NCBI GenBank assembly: GCA_045535635.1
Contig: JAZSLZ010000095.1
Span: 1 to 25,176, forward strand
Length of the DNA stretch: 25,176 nt
Reading direction: 5' to 3'
Source: RGIG8700 sp045535635
GTDB lineage: Bacteria; Bacillota; Clostridia; RGIG6154
Shown: in pieces, positions 22,032-25,176 of the stretch
Numbering within the stretch: the first letter of the stretch is position 1
Layout of the letters: every line of letters starts with the position of its first letter
Notes under the pieces: generated by a model
The model's database searches: none
What the model saw: the letters and a program-made list of their open reading frames with translations, nothing else
Told to the model about the DNA's origin: nothing
Translations under genes and position numbers: made by a program

Positions 22032-23769
22032 AGATTTCAAGTATTACAGGCAGTATAACAGGACTTCTTTTTGTTTCACTGTAAATATACTGACTTAAAC
22101 TGTTTTTAACGGCAGTTTTCATAGAATTCCAGTCACTATGCTTCTTGCTTCCTGCGATTATAAGAGCTTCTTTAGCGTGGTTTTTGATGTTTTCCATAAG
22201 CTCCTCGGACTCTCTTACATAAACGAAGCCTCTTGAAATAACATCAGGCCCTGAAACTATTTCTTTGTTATTTTTTGAAATGCCAACAACCACAACAATA
22301 AGACCTTCTTCGGAAAGTGCTTTTCTGTCTCTGATAACAATATTACCTACATCACCAACACCGCTTCCGTCAACAAACACTCTTCCTGACTGAACATTGC
22401 CTGTGATTTTTGCACTTTGTCTGTTAAGCTCAAGCACCTGACCGATTTTCATAATGAAGGTATCCTCTTCCTTCATACCTATTTTCTGTGCAAGTTTTGA
22501 GTGCATCATAAGATGACGGTATTCACCGTGGGCAGGGATAAAGTATTTCGGTTTTGCAATAGAGAGCATAATCTTAAGCTCTTCCTGACAGGCGTGACCT
22601 GAAACGTGTACCTCTGCAAGAGATTTATAAATAACCTCTGCACCTTTTTTACAAAGCTCGTCAATAACTCTTGCAATAAGCTTTTCGTTACCTGGAATTG
22701 GACTTGAAGAAAGGATAACAAGGTCATCTTTTGTGATTTCAACCATTTTATGACCGTTACTTGCCATTCTTGCAAGAGCCGCCATAGGCTCACCCTGACT
22801 GCCTGTTGTTACAATAACAAGATTTCTTGGCTTGTATTTATCTATTTCTGAAATATCAATCAAAGTACCTTTGGGAGCTTTAAGGTAGCCAAGCTCACGG
22901 GCAGAGGAAACAACGCTTTCCATACTTCTGCCTGAAACTGCAACCTTTCTTTTGTATTTCGCGGCGATGTTTATAATCTGCTGAACTCTGTGAATGTTTG
23001 ATGCAAAGGTTGCAACGATTATCCTTGAGCTGGTCTTTGAAAAAATTTCCTCTAAAGTGTCGCCAACTTTTCTTTCAGACATTGAGTAACCCGGTCGTTC
23101 AACGTTTGTGCTGTCTGAAAGAAGAGCCAAAATTCCTTTTTTTCCAAGCTCACCAATTCTGGCAAAGTCAATCATTTCGCCATCGATTGGAGTTGAGTCT
23201 ATTTTAAAGTCACCTGTATGCAGAACAACACCCACAGGGGTGTGAAAGGCAATCGCCACTGCATCTGCAATACTGTGGTTTGTTCGTATAAATTCTGCCT
23301 TGATGCTTCCAAGCTTAACAATCTGTCCTGGTTTGGTAACATTTAATTTTGCAGTTTTCAAAAGTCCGTGTTCATCAAGCTTGTGAGTTAAAATTCCAAG
23401 CGTAAGCTTTGTGGCGTAAATAGGCACATTAATATCTTTTAGAAGATATGGAATTGCACCAATATGGTCCTCGTGACCGTGAGTTATTATAAGACCTCTG
23501 ATTTTTTCCCTGTTTTTGTAAAGATATGTCATATCAGGAATAACAAGGTCAACCCCAAGCATTTCTTCGTCAGGGAATGCAACGCCGCAGTCTAAAATAA
23601 CAATATCGTCCTCATATTCAAAAACCGTTAAGTTTTTACCTATTTCCTCAAAACCGCCAAGTGGAATGATTTTAAGATTTCCAAGTGGCTGAGAAGGCTT
23701 CTTCTGAAGCCTTGGTTTAAGCGGTTTTTTTCGTACATAATATTTTTTTGTGTTTGTTTTCTTATCCAA
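22030..23769 (-). CDS. Ribonuclease J
   Basis: Metallo-beta-lactamase/beta-CASP nuclease with 5'-3' exonuclease and endonuclease activity in mRNA decay and RNA maturation. 579 residues from the chosen start. A basic N-terminal tail (KKYYVRKKPLKPRLQKKP) precedes LKIIPLGGFEEIGKN, the metal motif HGHEDH (His97-His102), HTGDFKID, and the beta-CASP SGRSMESV and HVSGHA parts, then the C-terminal domain. I place the start at TTG 23769 because AAAGGAGG lies 7 bases before it. The frame is open 38 codons further up without any ribosome site, and that stretch contains a terminator. RnjA versus RnjB cannot be decided. Confidence 0.93.
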   Translation of the reverse strand: MDKKTNTKKYYVRKKPLKPRLQKKPSQPLGNLKIIPLGGFEEIGKNLTVFEYEDDIVILDCGVAFPDEEMLGVDLVIPDMTYLYKNREKIRGLIITHGHEDHIGAIPYLLKDINVPIYATKLTLGILTHKLDEHGLLKTAKLNVTKPGQIVKLGSIKAEFIRTNHSIADAVAIAFHTPVGVVLHTGDFKIDSTPIDGEMIDFARIGELGKKGILALLSDSTNVERPGYSMSERKVGDTLEEIFSKTSSRIIVATFASNIHRVQQIINIAAKYKRKVAVSGRSMESVVSSARELGYLKAPKGTLIDISEIDKYKPRNLVIVTTGSQGEPMAALARMASNGHKMVEITKDDLVILSSSPIPGNEKLIARVIDELCKKGAEVIYKSLAEVHVSGHACQEELKIMLSIAKPKYFIPAHGEYRHLMMHSKLAQKIGMKEEDTFIMKIGQVLELNRQSAKITGNVQSGRVFVDGSGVGDVGNIVIRDRKALSEEGLIVVVVGISKNNKEIVSGPDVISRGFVYVRESEELMENIKNHAKEALIIAGSKKHSDWNSMKTAVKNSLSQYIYSETKRSPVILPVILEI

Positions 23770-23835
23770 AATATACCTCCTTTTAAATATGTAAAATAAG
23801 AGCCTAAAGTCCGAACAATAAAAAAAGACTCTCGT

Positions 23836-23865
23836 AAAAAAAGGAGACGCACTGTTGTGCATCTC
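23836..23865 (-). terminator. Terminator hairpin inside the RNase J leader (candidate attenuator)
   Basis: On the minus strand GAGATGCAC (23865-23857), loop AACA, GTGCGTCTC (23852-23844, one G-U pair), then a run of seven T. It lies about 20 bases after the predicted transcription start and about 65 bases before the coding start. Confidence 0.72.
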
Positions 23866-23891
23866 AAAACCGAACATACTCAACTGTTATA

Positions 23892-23920
23892 AGTATAACA
23901 CAGTTAAGGTGTGTTTGCAA
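23892..23920 (-). promoter_or_regulatory. Promoter of the RNase J gene
   Basis: On the minus strand TTGCAA (23920-23915), 17 bases, TATACT (23897-23892). An imperfect inverted repeat, AACTGT...ACACAGTT (23882-23905), is centred on the -10 and might be a regulator site. Confidence 0.7.
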
Positions 23921-23933
23921 CAAAAATATTAAG

Positions 23934-24635
23934 TCAAATTCCGACAATATGTTTAACAACTTCACCTGCGGCAACAAGTCCTGCAACAGAGGGAACAAAA
24001 GCACAACTGCCGGGAGTCTGACGCCTTCCCTCACTTTTTTCAAGGGGGAGAGGTGTTCGTGGAGCTTCTGTTGAATAAACAACCTTTAATTTTTTTACGC
24101 CTTTTGCCTTAAGCTCTTTTCTCATAACTCTTGCTAAAGGACAACCTGATGTTTCAAAAATATCTGCTACCTTAAATGCGGTGGGATCAAGCTTGTTTCC
24201 TGCCCCCATACAGCTGACAAGAGGAATGTTTTGTTTTTCGCACAAAACCGCAAGGTGTATTTTTGAAGAAACAGTATCTATGGCATCAACTACATAATCA
24301 AACTGTGATAAATCAAGGTCGCTTTCAGAAGTGTAGAACATATTAAACACAGTAACATTGCAAAGAGGGTTTATGTCTTTTATTCGCTCTGCCATAACTT
24401 CGGTCTTTGGTTTGCCGACGGTTGAGTGGAGAGCAACCAACTGTCTGTTTATGTTTGTAAAGCTTACAGTGTCGTTATCGATAAGGGTAATATTACCAAC
24501 ACCGCACCTTGCAATAGCTTCTGCGGTATATGAACCAACACCACCAATGCCAAAAATAGCAACGGCGGAGTTTTTTAATTTTTCTGTGGAGTTTTCTCCA
24601 TATAGCATTTCGCTTCTTAAAAATATATTTTCCAT
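23934..24635 (-). CDS. tcdA: TcdA-like tRNA threonylcarbamoyladenosine dehydratase (ThiF/HesA/E1-like)
   Basis: ATP-dependent enzyme that cyclises the t6A37 base of tRNA to ct6A. 233 residues. The E1-like core shows FGIGGVGSYTAEAIARCGVGNITLIDNDTVSFTNINRQ, then DAIDTVSSKIHL, VSCMGAGNKLDPTAF and SGCPLARVMRKELK, the last being typical of TcdA rather than ThiF or MoeB; the paired CxxC zinc site of MoeB is absent. I chose ATG 24635 with AGGTGA upstream; the 15 codons further up have no ribosome site and overlap the promoter. RNase J gene lies downstream with its own promoter. Confidence 0.92.
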   Translation of the reverse strand: MENIFLRSEMLYGENSTEKLKNSAVAIFGIGGVGSYTAEAIARCGVGNITLIDNDTVSFTNINRQLVALHSTVGKPKTEVMAERIKDINPLCNVTVFNMFYTSESDLDLSQFDYVVDAIDTVSSKIHLAVLCEKQNIPLVSCMGAGNKLDPTAFKVADIFETSGCPLARVMRKELKAKGVKKLKVVYSTEAPRTPLPLEKSEGRRQTPGSCAFVPSVAGLVAAGEVVKHIVGI

Positions 24636-24651
24636 AGTTTCACCTACAATT

Positions 24652-24680
24652 ATTTTACAATAAAGACACTGAAATTTCAA
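24652..24680 (-). promoter_or_regulatory. Promoter of the TcdA-like gene
   Basis: On the minus strand TTGAAA (24680-24675), 17 bases, TAAAAT (24657-24652), giving a start about 10 bases before the ribosome site. Confidence 0.7.
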
Positions 24681-24705
24681 GAGGTTTCTGTTGTCAATAG
24701 GAAAA

Positions 24706-24898
24706 GAAAAAAGAGTAACAAAATATCATAAAAAATGTGAATTTGTAACAAAATGATTTGTTTACATAATTTATTATTTTGAAAAATAATGATTTTAAGT
24801 TTTCCACAGGTAAATCTTGTAAAAACGGACTTTTCAACAGAGTTTTCCACATTATCCACAAACAGATTTTGGAATTTTGGTCTAAAACCTGTGGAAAA
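24706..24898. other. DnaA-box cluster next to an AT-rich stretch (possible replication origin)
   Basis: TTTTCCACA at 24800-24808 and 24843-24851, TTATCCACA (consensus) at 24852-24860, the weaker TTTTCAACA at 24831-24839, and an opposite-strand copy TGTGGAAAA at 24890-24898: five DnaA-box-like 9-mers in 99 bases, two of them head to tail without a gap. The preceding 90 bases (24706-24799) are almost entirely A and T, as in an unwinding element. dnaA itself is not in the window. Confidence 0.6.
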
Positions 24899-25040
24899 GT
24901 GTCGAATTAAGGTGCGAAATTATAGGGAAAACCAAGGCTTGAAAAGTTGTAGGTTTACATAATAATTACAGTTATAACAGGAAAATAAGAAGTTTTTAAA
25001 AAGTCAGCAATAAAGCCAAAAAAATAAAGAGACCGCATTT
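24899..25040. other. AT-rich gene-free stretch
   Basis: I see no supported frame, RNA gene or clear promoter here; it links the DnaA-box cluster with hairpin array 3. Confidence 0.5.
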
Positions 25041-25176
25041 GGCGAGTGTTCTAAAGGACACTCGCCATCGATATAAATCCTTTAGATTTTCGATATGTTT
25101 TTCAAACTCGATATGCCTTGCGGCTCGATATATCGCTTCGCGATAAGAATTTTCTGGATTTATATCATATCGTAAT
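25041..25176. repeat. Hairpin array 3, linker TCGATAT (runs to window edge)
   Basis: It begins with an 11-base-stem hairpin GGCGAGTGTTC-TAAA-GGACACTCGCC (25041-25066). TCGATAT then occurs at 25068, 25090, 25108 and 25125, separating AAATC/GATTT, GTTT/AAAC, GCC-TTGC-GGC and ATCGC-TTC-GCGAT hairpins. The four linker units are enclosed by an inverted repeat, GATATAAATCC (25070-25080) and GGATTTATATC (25156-25166). Linker and design match array 2, about 19 kb away. The end may lie beyond the window. Confidence 0.88.

Noticed and set aside
24636..24680. 15-residue N-terminal extension of the TcdA-like protein
   Set aside because: No ribosome site, overlaps a 17-base-spaced promoter, and does not resemble the family N-terminus; ATG 24635 has AGGTGA.
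1..25176. tRNA or rRNA genes, prophage, IS elements
   Set aside because: No CCA-ended cloverleaf, rRNA segment, transposase or phage structural gene was recognised on either strand.

Overview
This window looks like chromosomal DNA of a low-GC Firmicute in the class Clostridia. Indicators are the A+T-rich codon use, strong AGGAGG-type ribosome binding sites, near-consensus sigma-A promoters with 17-base spacers, a SepF/YggT/DivIVA division cluster, RNase J, an endonuclease-type MutL and a ProRS without the bacterial editing insert. I cannot name the genus from the sequence alone.

Layout. 1-3506: the 3' end of tuf, a terminator, then a yybP-ykoY type (Mn2+) riboswitch and a P-type Ca2+/Mn2+ ATPase. 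3519-6245: a small accessory stretch. It holds a second copy of the tuf-type terminator, a wrecked glutaminase gene, an LRAT-fold protein, a VanZ-like protein, two paralogous small membrane proteins and an XRE repressor with three matching operators. Two intergenic arrays of small hairpins flank the repressor pair. 6252-8903 (minus): ispD-ispF-proS operon. 9077-18899 (plus): one long operon, mutS-mutL-miaA-hfq-(HlyD-like)-sepF-yggT-divIVA-lspA-rluD-CBS protein, covering mismatch repair, tRNA modification, RNA chaperone, division and lipoprotein processing. 19167-21406 (minus): an OPT peptide transporter coupled to a PqqD-like protein. 21538-22005 (plus): luxS, divergent from the OPT operon. 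22030-24635 (minus): RNase J with an attenuator-like leader, and a TcdA/ThiF-family enzyme. 24706-25176: no gene; a cluster of DnaA boxes beside an AT-rich stretch (possible oriC), then a third hairpin array running to the window edge.

The part I consider least explained is the set of three hairpin arrays (5265-5386, 6116-6214, 25041-25166). Each is a row of short perfect or near-perfect hairpins whose stems all differ, separated by an invariant 7-8 base linker: TATGAAGC in one array and TCGATAT in the other two. The best-defined regulatory circuit is the XRE repressor: three 21-base inverted repeats sit in the spacers of both divergent promoters and over the repressor's own ribosome binding site.
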